Source: DASTFP01 sp963744345 (GTDB lineage Bacteria > Verrucomicrobiota > Verrucomicrobiia > Chthoniobacterales > Terrimicrobiaceae). From it: 64,000 nucleotides of DNA. The stretch lies in NCBI GenBank assembly GCA_963744345.1, contig CAVUTD010000019.1, forward strand, positions 186,001-250,000, read 5' to 3'. The notes under the pieces are model-generated. The model did no database searches and was not told where the DNA came from. It saw nothing but the letters and a program-made list of their open reading frames with translations. Position numbers and translations under genes: made by a program. Shown piece by piece: positions 1-8,875 of this stretch (position 1 is the first letter of the stretch; the number at the start of each line of letters is the position of its first letter).

Positions 1-561
1 AAGCAAATCGCACAGCGCTCCCGCGCAAAGAGCATCCTCATACGCTGCTTCTTCCCTTGTGCCACTGCATACGAGAAGGAGGTGACTTGCAGTTTCTCCC
101 TCCAAGAAATCCCTGGTTGCCCTGAGGTTTAGGAATGAAGAGATAAGAATTCTCTTGGCATGAGCGCACGCACGCAAAGCTCGCGTGCCATTGGTTGTCG
201 TCATAATGATGGTTTTTCCTGCCACGACTTCCCTCCCGAACTCGCGCGGCGAATTGCCGAGAGTAAAGGCGACGCTTCCGGTCAGATCCGAGAGAATGCG
301 CAACCCTTCCCGTTCTCCAGCAAGAAGTGCATCAGGGTGTGCTGTGTGCAGGGCGATCGCTTCGGGAATCCCTGTCACCGGCAAGATCTGTTTCGCCCCA
401 TTGTTCAGAGCGATGACCATGCTGCTCGTCGCGCGCAACACGTCGAAGACCACACAGATTGTTGTGCTCAAATCGAGGTCTCTAAGCGCCGCGAATTCGG
501 CCGGCGAAAACAACACGTCAAGACTTCGGGGGGGAGCGGGATTGGCGTTGCATGCAGTCAT
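1..561 (-). CDS. comB: 2-phosphosulfolactate phosphatase-like protein (ComB family), partial
   Basis: Reading the minus strand from the ATG at 561 to the window edge gives about 187 residues with no stop; the C-terminal part lies outside the window. Conserved-looking segments in order are DVLRATSSMV (near residue 43), LLAGEREG, TLGNSPREF, MTTTNGTRAL and CSGTREEAAYEDALCAGAL. This order fits ComB, which dephosphorylates 2-phosphosulfolactate to sulfolactate with Mg2+. In methanogens that is a coenzyme M step; many bacteria carry ComB homologues of uncertain role. ComB proteins are about 240 residues, so roughly 50 are missing. The frame stays open upstream of 561, but the ATG places the usual short N-terminus before the first strand. 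No other sulfolactate gene is visible here. Family call from recalled motifs; substrate is inference. Confidence 0.75.
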   Translation of the reverse strand, partial: MTACNANPAPPRSLDVLFSPAEFAALRDLDLSTTICVVFDVLRATSSMVIALNNGAKQILPVTGIPEAIALHTAHPDALLAGEREGLRILSDLTGSVAFTLGNSPREFGREVVAGKTIIMTTTNGTRALRACAHAKRILISSFLNLRATRDFLEGETASHLLLVCSGTREEAAYEDALCAGALCDLL

Positions 562-905
562 AGATTTCAGCGTTTGTATCTCAGCGCGGACGCTGTTCAA
601 TGCTCGGAAGACAACTCCGCGATTAGACTTTTGTGCGCGCGCCAGGCTTAGTGGTGCAGTCGTGAAGCTGCTCCAATGAGAACTACGCTACAAATTGATC
701 AATCGGTCTACGCAGAATGAAAGAAGCCGTCCTGAGCGTTTTCAGGATCGAGACAGCGAAGTTTCGACTTGGACGCCATCGTTCGCGGAATAATTTCATT
801 CGCTGCTGAACGATCTCTTCTCGAGGCTGCCGAGACATTTGCTCATGCCATGCTCGGCTGCGCTATTCAACCCTGAGTTGGGCTTCGCGCGCGGCGCCAA
901 GTGTA
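562..905. other. Intergenic stretch, no gene recognised
   Basis: Open frames on the plus strand across 160-679 are antisense to comB and have no recognisable domain. Between the comB start and the end of the aldo/keto reductase I see no RNA gene, clear terminator or repeat. The comB promoter should lie here, but no convincing -35/-10 pair stands out. Confidence 0.4.
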
Positions 906-1871
906 TCAATAGAAGTTGTGGGGCCAGCGATGGTTTTTCAGCTTTTGCACCATTTCCTTTGGAAGTCCGTCGCCGTCTCCTACTCCACAATTTCGTTCGA
1001 CATTTGTGACCGAGCGCATCCCTGGGATGACTGTGGATACGGCAGGGTGGCTTAGAACATAGCGCAGCGCGATTTCCGCAGTTTGCTCAAGAGTGATGTC
1101 GAGATCTAAGGCAATCCTTTGCACACGCTCATAAACCTGCTCCTTTCGGTCGCCGCGGAAGTATTTGTTGCGGAAATCCCCTTCCTCAAAGGTGGAATAC
1201 GGCGTAATCTTTCCGGTCAATGCTCCTTCGTCGAAGGGTACTCGGACGATCACGCCAATGTCGTGACGTTCGCACGCAGGAAACAGTTTATCTTCGGGAG
1301 CTTGTTCGAAGATATTATAAATGACTTGCACAGTATCCAATACTCCAGTCTCGATCAATTTGATCGCGTTCTCCGGCTGAAAGTCGTTTATTGAGACGCC
1401 GAAGTGTCTGAGTTTGCCCTGCTGCTTTAGCTTTTGCACGGCTTCGAGCCAATCCCCTTTGTCGACCCATTCGTCGGACCAAACATGAAACTGCTCAACA
1501 TCGATGGTGTCCAAACCAAGATTTTTCAGGCTTTGCTCCGTGCAGGCAATCACATGTTTGGCCGGAAATGTCTCTGCTACTGGTACGCCCGATTTGGCAG
1601 GCCAATCTTCGTTCTTCGGAGGGATTTTTGTTGCGACAAAAATTCTTTCCGAGCGTTCTTTGACGACCTGTCCGACGAGTTTTTCGCTATGACCATCCCC
1701 ATAGCCCAAAGCCGTGTCGATGAAGTTCAGACCTAGATCAATCGACCGATGAAGAGCCTTCACTGACTCGTCGTCAGAAGCGCCAATCCACATTGTCTTA
1801 CCGATGCCCCATGCGCCATAACCGATCTCCGATACCTTCAATCCTGTCTTACCGAGCTTTCTGTAGTTCAT
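906..1871 (-). CDS. Aldo/keto reductase family protein
   Basis: 321 residues, a full-length single-domain AKR barrel. The N-terminus (YRKLGKTGLKVSEIGYGAWG) is the classic AKR start. The catalytic Asp is in NFIDTALGYGDGHSE (the Tyr follows in the same segment), and the Lys is in FVATKIPPK. The C-terminal NADPH-binding part is seen as ALRYVLSHPAVSTVIPGM. Such enzymes reduce aldehydes and ketones with NADPH in the cytoplasm; the substrate cannot be read from sequence. It is transcribed towards comB, with the lipoprotein hydrolase 67 bp upstream on the same strand, so the three may be co-transcribed. ATG start; no alternative in-frame start is needed. Confidence 0.9.
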   Translation of the reverse strand: MNYRKLGKTGLKVSEIGYGAWGIGKTMWIGASDDESVKALHRSIDLGLNFIDTALGYGDGHSEKLVGQVVKERSERIFVATKIPPKNEDWPAKSGVPVAETFPAKHVIACTEQSLKNLGLDTIDVEQFHVWSDEWVDKGDWLEAVQKLKQQGKLRHFGVSINDFQPENAIKLIETGVLDTVQVIYNIFEQAPEDKLFPACERHDIGVIVRVPFDEGALTGKITPYSTFEEGDFRNKYFRGDRKEQVYERVQRIALDLDITLEQTAEIALRYVLSHPAVSTVIPGMRSVTNVERNCGVGDGDGLPKEMVQKLKNHRWPHNFY

Positions 1872-1938
1872 TTCGCTGATGTTCTTCGTGCCTTACATGT
1901 TTGTATCTCGTGCTAGCGGCCTTTCTGCTGGGGCGCGT

Positions 1939-2943
1939 TCATGCTTCATCTTTTCGAAGTTCCCGATCCAGCCAATCGCCCACGCATTGAAGCGTCCGCC
2001 GTTTATTGCTGTCATGGAGAAGGTCATGATAACCATCTTCGAAGCGATGTCTTTCCTTTGTTTGCCCTGGAATTCGCCGCATGAAACGCGCAAAAGTCCG
2101 ATGGCCGACGCCGGCGGTTCCGATCGGATCCTTCTCACCGGTAAGGACCAGGACAGGTACATCAAGCTGGGCAACTGCTTTGCGCGCGCGCATGCCCAGC
2201 TTGAGGGTTTCGTCAAAAAATGACCAGGTGAAGCCCGGCCGAATGCGATCCTCCGATCTTCCCCAGAAGCGATCGAACTCCGCACTGTTGGTCAGGGCTG
2301 GCTTATCTCCGGAGATGAGACCGACGTGAAAAAGAAGTCCTTCCGGGTTGAAACGCCGCAACTCTGCAATAGCGAGGCGCAACACGGGCGAGGCGTACAT
2401 CATTGCAACGGCTGGGGAGTGCAAAATGAGTCCGAGCGGCCTGGCGCCGCCTGGGAAAACCCCGGCTCGCGAGACCAGGATTGCGGTGAGTGAGCCCATG
2501 CTCTGACCATAGAGGAAGAGCGGCTTCTTCGGGTGACGTGCTTGGACCCATTCGATAAATTCGATGAAGTCTCGCTCCCAAACTCGGCCATCGGTGGAAT
2601 GTCCTTTCGTTCGCTGCGAGGCTGCGGTGAGGTCGCCGTGTTGCCCGCGAACTCCCGTTGAGTAAACTCGAATACCGATACCCGCCAAGTATTCGGCCAG
2701 CGGCGCAATGTCGCCGGCGGTACCATTCCAGCCCGGAACTCCAACCATGATCGCGCGAAGCTTTTTACGGCCAGGTCCCCACGTGCGATACATGAGGCGC
2801 TGACCGTCGCTGGCTTTCCAAGCAGGTGGTCCTTCCTTGCACATTGCAGGACCCAGTCGGCGCGCGACAGGCGGCGCCTGAGGAGCGCAGCTGGCTATGA
2901 GAGCCACACCAATCGTGAGGAGGAGTATCCGCAAAGCGGCCAT
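1939..2943 (-). CDS. Alpha/beta hydrolase lipoprotein (monoacylglycerol lipase-like)
   Basis: Alpha/beta-hydrolase of the lysophospholipase/monoacylglycerol lipase type. The nucleophile elbow is GQSMGS, the acid is probably in TGEKDPIG, and the histidine is in YHDLLHD near the C-terminus, the usual triad order. The start is placed at the ATG at 2943 because this gives a lipoprotein signal peptide (MAALRILLLTIG...) ending in a lipobox IASC; an upstream in-frame ATG at 3018 would put 25 charged residues in front of the signal. The mature protein is therefore predicted to be lipid-anchored in the envelope and to act on glycerolipid or ester substrates. About 335 residues. Substrate is inference. 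Confidence 0.85.
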   Translation of the reverse strand: MAALRILLLTIGVALIASCAPQAPPVARRLGPAMCKEGPPAWKASDGQRLMYRTWGPGRKKLRAIMVGVPGWNGTAGDIAPLAEYLAGIGIRVYSTGVRGQHGDLTAASQRTKGHSTDGRVWERDFIEFIEWVQARHPKKPLFLYGQSMGSLTAILVSRAGVFPGGARPLGLILHSPAVAMMYASPVLRLAIAELRRFNPEGLLFHVGLISGDKPALTNSAEFDRFWGRSEDRIRPGFTWSFFDETLKLGMRARKAVAQLDVPVLVLTGEKDPIGTAGVGHRTFARFMRRIPGQTKERHRFEDGYHDLLHDSNKRRTLQCVGDWLDRELRKDEA

Positions 2944-3129
2944 ACGCGCTTTCGTAGTGTCTCGTTCGCGTCGCTGAATCGGCTTCAGGGAAGCGGGACT
3001 CAACACTGTCAAAGACACTTTCTCCTGAACTTCATTTTGTCAACAGGCCGCACTTTGGTGCTATTTCTCAGAGCATTGCGGCCGCCACGCCCCATCAAAC
3101 GGTCTGCGTCATCGGTGTCGATGCATTAG

Positions 3130-4225
3130 ACGCAAGCCACTAGTTTCAAGATCGCCGCAACGAGCGGACAGGAGAGCAAGACCGACGATGAAGAACGGTG
3201 GCGGGCAGTTCTTCGAAAGGATCACAAGGCCGATGGCCAGTTTGTCTACGCGGTTAAGACCACGGGAGTATACTGTCGTCCTTCGTGTCCGGCACGTTTG
3301 GCACATCGCGAAAATATCGCGTTTTATACCTCGCCTCAGGAAGCTCAGCGCGCGGGTTTTCGAGCCTGCAAACGCTGCAAGCCGCAGCGGCCTCCACTCG
3401 CAGAGCTTCACGCCGCAACTGTAGCTGCCGCTTGCCGTATGATGGAAACGGCGGAAAAATCGCTTAACCTCAACGCTCTGGCGAGTTCGGCTGGAATGAG
3501 CCGATTTCATTTTCACCGGATGTTCAAGGCTGCGACCGGCCTCACTCCGAAAGCTTACACGGCGGCCTGCCGCTCGTCCCGGATGCGGGAGGTATTGCCA
3601 AAGAGCAGCACAGTGACTGAGGCGATCTACGAAGCGGGATTTAATTCCAATGGCCGCTTCTATGCCAAATCCTCCGACATGCTCGGCATGAACCCGAAAA
3701 ATTATCGTGGAGGCGGGAGCGGGAGCGACGATCCGTTTTGCCATTGGTGAATGCTCGCTCGGTTCGATCCTGGTTGCGGCATCGGGGAAAGGTGTCTGCG
3801 CCATATTGCTTGGCGACAATCCAGAGACCCTCGCAGTGGATCTCCAGAATCGCTTTCCGCAGGCGAACCTTGTCGGAGGGGATCGAAACTTCGGGAATTT
3901 AGTTGCGCGAGTGGTTGGCGTCATCGAGGCACCAAAGATCGGAGTGGACTTGCCACTTGATGTGCAGGGGACCGCTTTTCAACAGAGAGTCTGGCAGGCT
4001 CTTTGCGAGATTCCGGCGGGTTCCACATCAAGTTATTCAAAGATTGCCGAACGTATCGGTTATCCAAGAGCTGTGCGAGCGGTCGGGCGGGCGTGTGCTT
4101 CCAATGCGATTGCGGTAGCAATTCCCTGTCACCGTGTTTTGCGAAATGATGGAAATCTTTCCGGCTACCGCTGGGGCGTCGAACGCAAGCGTGCGTTGCT
4201 GGAGCGGGAAGGGGTTACCGTATGA
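3130..4225 (+). pseudogene. ada: Ada: bifunctional methyl-DNA methyltransferase/AraC regulator, frameshifted
   Basis: Frame 1 (3181-3750) encodes the N-terminal Ada domain, with the four zinc cysteines in GVYCRPSCPAR and ACKRCKP, then an AraC-type HTH (SRFHFHRMFKAATGLTPKAY ... GRFYAKSSDMLGM). The methyltransferase domain continues in the next frame from about 3707 to the TGA at 4225, with active site IPCHRV. The shift falls in the G-rich linker near 3710-3740; removing one base would join the frames. A second defect: between the in-frame TAG at 3127 and the cysteine motif there is no ATG, GTG or TTG. In intact form Ada repairs O6-methylguanine and methylphosphotriesters and activates its own operon. 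The stop overlaps the next ATG (ATGA at 4222). Two separate proteins (AdaA/AdaB style) are possible for the second half only. Real decay versus assembly indels is open. Confidence 0.8.
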
Positions 4226-4952
4226 ACGTCGCACGCGCTTCTTCGCCAGCCATCGCCGGTCGGGTGGCAGCAACTCAACTGGCAGGGAATTACCGACGAT
4301 CTGAACAATCTAGGTTGCGCTACCGCCAAGTCCGTTCTATCGCCCGACGAGTGCCGCTCACTGGCAGATATGTATGACGTCGAAGAGCGTTTCCGCAGCC
4401 GAATCCTCATGGCTCGACACGGTTTCGGTCGCGGAGAATATCAATACTTTGCCTATCCGTTGCCCGAGATCGTTGCCCGCTTGCGGGCGTCGCTCTATCG
4501 GGGGCCTTGTGCACGTGGCAAACCGCTGGAATAAAATCCTGGCCATCGATGAGAGCTACCCGGCCGCACACACCGAATTTCCCATGCGCTGCCACCAGGC
4601 AGGACAAACCAAACCAACGCCCGTTCTTCTCAAATATGGCGCCGGCGACTACAATTGCCTGCACCAGGACCTCTATGGAGAGCACGTCTTTCCACTGCAA
4701 GTCACCTTCTTGCTCTCAGTCCCCGAGGAGGATTTCACCGGCGGGGAGTTCGTGCTTGCCGAACAACGCCCTCGCGTGCAATCCCGCGCAGAGGTTATCC
4801 GATTGCAGCAAGGAGACGGGGTGATCTTCGCTGTGCGTCACCGACCCCTTCAGGGGACACGCCGGCCCTATCGGGTTAATCTGCGCCATGGCGTAAGTAG
4901 ACTGCATTCCGACCGTCGCTATACACTTGGCATCTTCCATGATGGCAAGTGA
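4222..4952 (+). pseudogene. 2OG-Fe(II) oxygenase of the ada operon, two frameshifts
   Basis: Homology runs through three frames. MNVARASSPAIAGRVAA starts at 4222, overlapping the ada stop. A shift near 4270 enters the frame reading LSPDECRSLADMYD and HGFGRGEYQYFAYPLPE. A second shift at a GGGGG run near 4499-4503 enters the frame reading LVHVANRWNK, then YGAGDYNCLHQDLYGEHVFP and VNLRHGVSRL, stopping at 4952. The HQD motif and the distal His (RHGVS) are the iron ligands expected of a 2-oxoglutarate/Fe(II) dioxygenase. Proteins like this often follow ada, and an oxidative dealkylation or related repair role is inferred from that. With two shifts the gene as written cannot make an intact protein; the longest continuous piece is 4374-4952. 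Confidence 0.7.
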
Positions 4953-5030
4953 ACTAAGGCCCCCCAGCAGGATTCCCGAACCGCAAAGCATTGCAGCTGC
5001 CATAACACAGCACATGACCTCTCGCGCTTC

Positions 5031-6293
5031 TTAGGATTCGCGAAACCACCATCCTGAGAAGAGGCGGTACAGTGGTGTCCTCTCAAAGAGAAAAACAAGC
5101 AAAGCGGTCGTAGCGATACTAAAGAAAATGACCGCATAAATCAGGTTGTCCGCTTCGTTGCCCTTGGGAAAGTTCGGCGTGGCGGCGGCCGCGGCGGCCA
5201 TTACTGCGGCCGCCAAACCCTTTGGAATCAGGCTTGCTACGATGGGAGCATCGGCGCGGCCGCTAATGATTCCCGCCACTAAGAATCGCACCATAACGAA
5301 ACGGACCAGCAGGAGCAATCCCACGATGGCAAACGCAATCGGCGACCATAGATCGGCGGGCCGCATGCTGATCCCAAGGAACACGAAGAAAAACGTCTTC
5401 AGCAGAAACACAAGCTCGCCGATGAATGCCATTTCCATGCTCTCCACCCGTGCCGGTGCGCCGTCGTCGCTTGACCAGTTGAATTGCTTTGCGAGACCTT
5501 CAAAGTTGCCGAGCACGAGCCCAAAGGCGAGCACCGCCACCGGCCCGGAGAATTCGAGATAGTCCATAAGTCCAAAGACGATGAAGACCAGGGAGGGAGT
5601 AAGAATCATCGAATGCTTAAGTTCGCGCACCTGCTTGAGCAAGAAGGCCCAGCCAATTCCCGCGATCAGGCCGAGAACTATCGCGACGATAAAGGAACTC
5701 AGGAGTCCGGCGACGAGATGGCTGGCAGTTACGCCCTCGGCGGCGGCCAAACGCAATAACGCCAGGGCAACGACGAGTCCCAGCGCTTCGCCGAGGGTTG
5801 ACTCAAGGGTCACCGTTACTTGAAGATTTCGCGGCAGACTCGAGTTCCGCAGCAACGGCAGGATTATTGGCGGCGCTGGGGTGGCAATCACCGCACCTAC
5901 AAAGATCGCGGTGATCCAGGGAAATCCGGCCAGAAATTTAGCCATCAGCATTACCGCGACGAGAGAGGTCAGGTAGACTGCGAGCGTCAGCATCACGGCG
6001 TTTCCGAGGGCTGCCTTGAGATCGTGAAGACGAAGCTCGAGCCCTGCTTCGAAAAGGATCACGGCTAATGCGATTGCCGTAAGCGCCGGACCGACGATCC
6101 CAAAATCCTCGGGCTGCACCAGGCCCGTCAAGGGTCCGACGACGAGGCCAATGCCGATAAGCCACAACGTGTCCGGCACCCGGAATCGCTGGAATACAAA
6201 TTGGAAAAGATGGGCCAGGAACACCAGCGTCCCCACCGCCATTAGCATTACCGGAACGGTAACGGGATTTTGGCTGTTTTCCATGTCTCGCAA
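5031..6293 (-). CDS. Cation:proton antiporter (CPA family) membrane protein
   Basis: 420 residues with about 12 hydrophobic segments, no cytosolic TrkA-type tail. Segments such as LWLIGIGLVVGPLTGL and ALAVILFEAGLEL match the Na+/H+ exchanger fold (CPA1/CPA2). In the ion-binding region, where well studied members have an Asp pair, this protein reads IATPAPPIILPLL followed by LESTLGEALGLV, so the charged positions differ (Glu kept, first Asp replaced by Ala). Predicted inner-membrane exchange of Na+ or K+ for H+; the ion is unknown. The start ATG at 6293 is followed by another ATG at 6284; either is plausible. A hairpin lies just upstream at 6321-6351. Confidence 0.8.
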   Translation of the reverse strand: MRDMENSQNPVTVPVMLMAVGTLVFLAHLFQFVFQRFRVPDTLWLIGIGLVVGPLTGLVQPEDFGIVGPALTAIALAVILFEAGLELRLHDLKAALGNAVMLTLAVYLTSLVAVMLMAKFLAGFPWITAIFVGAVIATPAPPIILPLLRNSSLPRNLQVTVTLESTLGEALGLVVALALLRLAAAEGVTASHLVAGLLSSFIVAIVLGLIAGIGWAFLLKQVRELKHSMILTPSLVFIVFGLMDYLEFSGPVAVLAFGLVLGNFEGLAKQFNWSSDDGAPARVESMEMAFIGELVFLLKTFFFVFLGISMRPADLWSPIAFAIVGLLLLVRFVMVRFLVAGIISGRADAPIVASLIPKGLAAAVMAAAAAATPNFPKGNEADNLIYAVIFFSIATTALLVFLFERTPLYRLFSGWWFRES

Positions 6294-6320
6294 AGACTCA
6301 GCGCTTAGAGCGATTCAGAA

Positions 6321-6351
6321 AGCCTTTCCCATGTCTCCCGCGGGAAAGGTT
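6321..6351 (-). promoter_or_regulatory. Hairpin in the leader of the antiporter gene
   Basis: CCTTTCCC (6323-6330) pairs perfectly with GGGAAAGG (6342-6349) across an 11-nt loop, with two further weaker pairs outside. It sits about 30 nt before the antiporter ATG on the minus strand. There is no T-tract, so it is not an obvious terminator. It could be an mRNA structure or an operator; function unknown. Confidence 0.4.
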
Positions 6352-6432
6352 GATCGCATTTATTAACTAATACTTGTAGCGGAATAGTATGAGGTAAGAG
6401 CTCAGCGAGCTAATCAACAAGCGAGCCGCATG

Positions 6433-6912
6433 TCAAGTTCGCGGCGGGTAGCGATCAACGCGTTGACGTGATCCGATGGCCAAGAACGTCGCAAACTTTC
6501 CGACTTCGGTCAAAGTCGGTAGACGCTTCAACAAGGTGGCGGTTCGCGCACGTTCTGCCGCACGTGGTCTGTGGAGGTGCCAGCTCCCAGGCCTCCCGTT
6601 TTGAGAGTATTTCTTTCCGGATGAATGATTAGCATAACGTCGCGCGCGCGTGTATCCCATCTGCAAGAACTTCCTTGCCATATCCATCCCGACGAAATTT
6701 CTCTCGAACTTGTAGGCAAGGAATATCTGATAGACTTTGATGGTTGAGTGCTGCGCGATCTCCGGCGTTCTGAATCTCCAATGAGGAAGAATTTCGCTCT
6801 TGTAAGGTTCGACAAGCAAGACCCCTTGCTCTCCTCGGCCGATACAATAGAGTTCCGGCTGCTTTCGAAAGCTTATGCGCTTCAAATCGAGTGAATACTC
6901 AAACTTCCTCAC
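6433..6912 (-). pseudogene. DUF4385-like protein, C-terminus out of frame
   Basis: The first ~100 residues look well conserved: LDLKRISFRKQPELYCIGRG, GEQGVLLVEPYKSEILPHWR, FRTPEIAQHSTIKVYQ, DMARKFLQMGYTRARRYAN. This resembles the DUF4385 family, small soluble proteins of unknown function. After SGKKYSQNG the sequence becomes Arg-rich and low in structure (RPRAAERARTATLLKRLP), which suggests a frameshift near 6600 or a decayed 3' end. The gene lies beside the left end of an IS element, a place where decay is common. Family assignment is from memory of the conserved block; no function can be given. Confidence 0.5.
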
Positions 6913-6983
6913 TATTCTCCTCTATCACCAGATCGACCATAACCTTTGCCGTGATAAATTGGGTTGACACCAATCAAGGGCAA

Positions 6984-7004
6984 CTACTAGTCCCAAAATA
7001 AGCG
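6984..7004 (+). repeat. Left terminal inverted repeat of the IS element
   Basis: Contains ACTAGTCCC followed by an A-rich stretch and AAGCG. It matches, in inverted orientation, the sequence at 8855-8875. Length and outer edge are approximate. Confidence 0.55.
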
Positions 7005-7237
7005 AAAAAGCGGACTCGAAACGCGGCGGCGGCATCTGAGTCGCATTTCGAGATCTTCGCGGCCGAATTTTGCGACCGAATCGCACGGAGTCGCAGCACG
7101 AGGGTTGCGAATCATGGGCCAATTTCGACTCTTGGCCTTCGGCTTTGTCCAAGAGGCCGATTGTAGCAGTAATAGGGACATAGTTCACCTCATGTTGACA
7201 CAAGTTGTAGGGGGTTAGCCGGATCGGTTTTTCTTTG

Positions 7238-8749
7238 CTAAGTGGCATCGAGCCTCCGCAGATGCTCCCAGCTCGCGAAGAGGTCTTTCAGCCAGTTGTT
7301 ATAGCTCATGATGCGGTAGATGATGCGTCGGCCGGTGCGCACGATCTGGGCGGGCAATAAAACGATGGCGTGCAAAAAGCGCCGGAACTCCATCTTGATC
7401 AGCTCCGCTCCTCGTCGACCATCGGGCAGGAGCAGCCCGAACCACGCCTTCAGATTCCAGGCCAGGGAGGTCATGACCATGTAGGCCCAGTTGCTCAGCA
7501 AATCGTCCACCGGCATGCGCATGGCGTTGACTCCGTTTTTGAGCTGCTCGATGACGTTCTCCTGATGGCAGCGCCCGTTGGCCAGACTGACGATTTGCTC
7601 GGGGGCATAGTCGGCGCGGTTGGTCAGGTAGAAAAAGTAACGGATCTCCTCGAAGAGGGCTCTCTCGCCCTTTTGCACGCTGATGTTCTTGCGCACGACG
7701 ATGAGCCGATAGGGCCGCGAGCATTTGCGGGGCTGATATTCTATCTCGGTAACGTCCTCACCGATGAGCACCTTGTTCTCATAGCCCTTGAAACGAACAA
7801 TGCTTTCCTTGACTCGTTCGGGCTTGCGTCGCGCCGTGGTCGCAATCTCGTAGCGCGGGAGCCGCGCCAGAGGCTTCCAGGCCTCCTGCGGCAAGGCTTC
7901 GGCCAGGTTGACTACCTTGGGATGGGCATCCATCCCGAAAATGAATTTGATTCCTTGCTCATCCCAGCGGTCCAATTCTCCCGTCAAGGTGAAGTCAGTG
8001 TCCCCGCGCAGGGTGATCTGGCCGGCATGCGGAGCGACCAATTTGATCGCCCGATCGATCCAGGGCACGCAGCCCTCGTGACTCACGATGTTGCCGGGAC
8101 GGTTGACCAGGTAGAGCACTTCGTGGGTGTTGGCAAGCGAGACCACCAGCGGGGCATAACCCCAAATGCCTTTGTAGGAAAGAGCCATCCCGCCTTTGCA
8201 TTCCCCGAACGTCGGAGCAATGGTGCCGTCGGTGTCGATAAGAGCCTCGCTCAAAAAGCCCTTGGGCCGCTGATTCCAAACCCGCTGTCGCACCGTGTTG
8301 GTTATCTCCATCAGAGCGAGGATGTCCGCTGGCGCAAAGCGACGAGTGAAATCCCCGCTGGTGGTCGGGTCCGGAATGCGTTGGGCGCCCAACCCATCGA
8401 GGAAGGCCTCATCATTGCGCCGCAGCTCAATATCCTCCAGCCGTATTCCCTCGAGCAAGGCGTTGTAGGTCAGATTCAGCACGTGGTCACTCTCATGATA
8501 AGGCAGGTGCTTCTTAAGCAGATGCAGCCGGGAGTCGATCTCCTGTCGCAGCCCCAGTTTGTTGACCATCAGATGGATCGCGCCGATGCCCCCGCAGTTG
8601 ACCGCCCTGGCTTTCTCGGCCATTTCATAATGAATATTGCCGGCCTTCATCATCGGCTCAGTCTGATCGCTCCATCTGCGCTCGGCGTTCAAACGACGTT
8701 GAATTCGGCGCTTGCGATTACGCAGGATCTTCGGATAGCTTCTGCTCAC
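7238..8749 (-). CDS. IS1380-family transposase (DDE)
   Basis: 503 residues, near the usual family length (about 450-500). Landmarks: ALIDTDGTIAPTFGECKGGM (first catalytic Asp region), ITLRGDTDFT (second Asp), and CHQENVIEQLKNGVNAMRMP (Glu with the family's E-x-LKNG pattern). The C-terminus shows SNWAYMVMTSLAWNLKAWFG, typical of the IS4/IS1380 group. N-terminus is basic (RNRKRRIQRRLNAERR). The reading frame is intact, so the element may still be active. The long plus-strand open frame opposite it (7370-8758) is a shadow. GC-rich coding style is like the host's. Confidence 0.9.
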   Translation of the reverse strand: MSRSYPKILRNRKRRIQRRLNAERRWSDQTEPMMKAGNIHYEMAEKARAVNCGGIGAIHLMVNKLGLRQEIDSRLHLLKKHLPYHESDHVLNLTYNALLEGIRLEDIELRRNDEAFLDGLGAQRIPDPTTSGDFTRRFAPADILALMEITNTVRQRVWNQRPKGFLSEALIDTDGTIAPTFGECKGGMALSYKGIWGYAPLVVSLANTHEVLYLVNRPGNIVSHEGCVPWIDRAIKLVAPHAGQITLRGDTDFTLTGELDRWDEQGIKFIFGMDAHPKVVNLAEALPQEAWKPLARLPRYEIATTARRKPERVKESIVRFKGYENKVLIGEDVTEIEYQPRKCSRPYRLIVVRKNISVQKGERALFEEIRYFFYLTNRADYAPEQIVSLANGRCHQENVIEQLKNGVNAMRMPVDDLLSNWAYMVMTSLAWNLKAWFGLLLPDGRRGAELIKMEFRRFLHAIVLLPAQIVRTGRRIIYRIMSYNNWLKDLFASWEHLRRLDAT

Positions 8750-8854
8750 TCGAAATGACCTTTCTCCTTGGGTGGCTTTGGTTTAGTCACCGCCATCAAA
8801 CCAAGGATTTAAGGGCATTTCGAGTCTTTTGCGTTGTCCCTCCGATTAAAATCG

Positions 8855-8875
8855 CGCTTCTTTAGGGACTAGTGC
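8855..8875 (-). repeat. Right terminal inverted repeat of the IS element
   Basis: Plus strand reads CGCTTCTTTAGGGACTAGT then GC; inverted it matches the left end at 6984-7004 with a few mismatches. Outer boundary approximate. Confidence 0.55.

Larger units (their letters stand above)
6984..8875. mobile_element. IS1380-family-like insertion sequence
   Basis: About 1.9 kb with one transposase gene (7238-8749, minus). Imperfect terminal inverted repeats are visible: the left end reads CTACTAGTCCCAAAATAAGCG (6984-7004; split here as CTACTAGTCCC + AAAATAAGCG), and the right end, read from outside on the minus strand, gives CACTAGTCCCTAAAGAAGCG at about 8855-8874. About 16 of 20 positions agree. 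The 250 bp between the left repeat and the transposase stop carry no convincing gene. I could not find a target-site duplication next to these repeats, so exact boundaries are uncertain. Confidence 0.65.

Noticed and set aside
160..679. Two overlapping plus-strand open frames of ~160 residues
   Set aside because: They are antisense to the comB-like gene, are rich in Arg, Ser and Cys and show no domain.
6925..7248. 107-residue minus-strand open frame at the left IS end
   Set aside because: Crosses the terminal repeat and overlaps the transposase stop; no recognisable protein features.
7370..8758. 462-residue plus-strand open frame
   Set aside because: Antisense to the intact transposase; composition typical of a shadow frame in GC-rich DNA.
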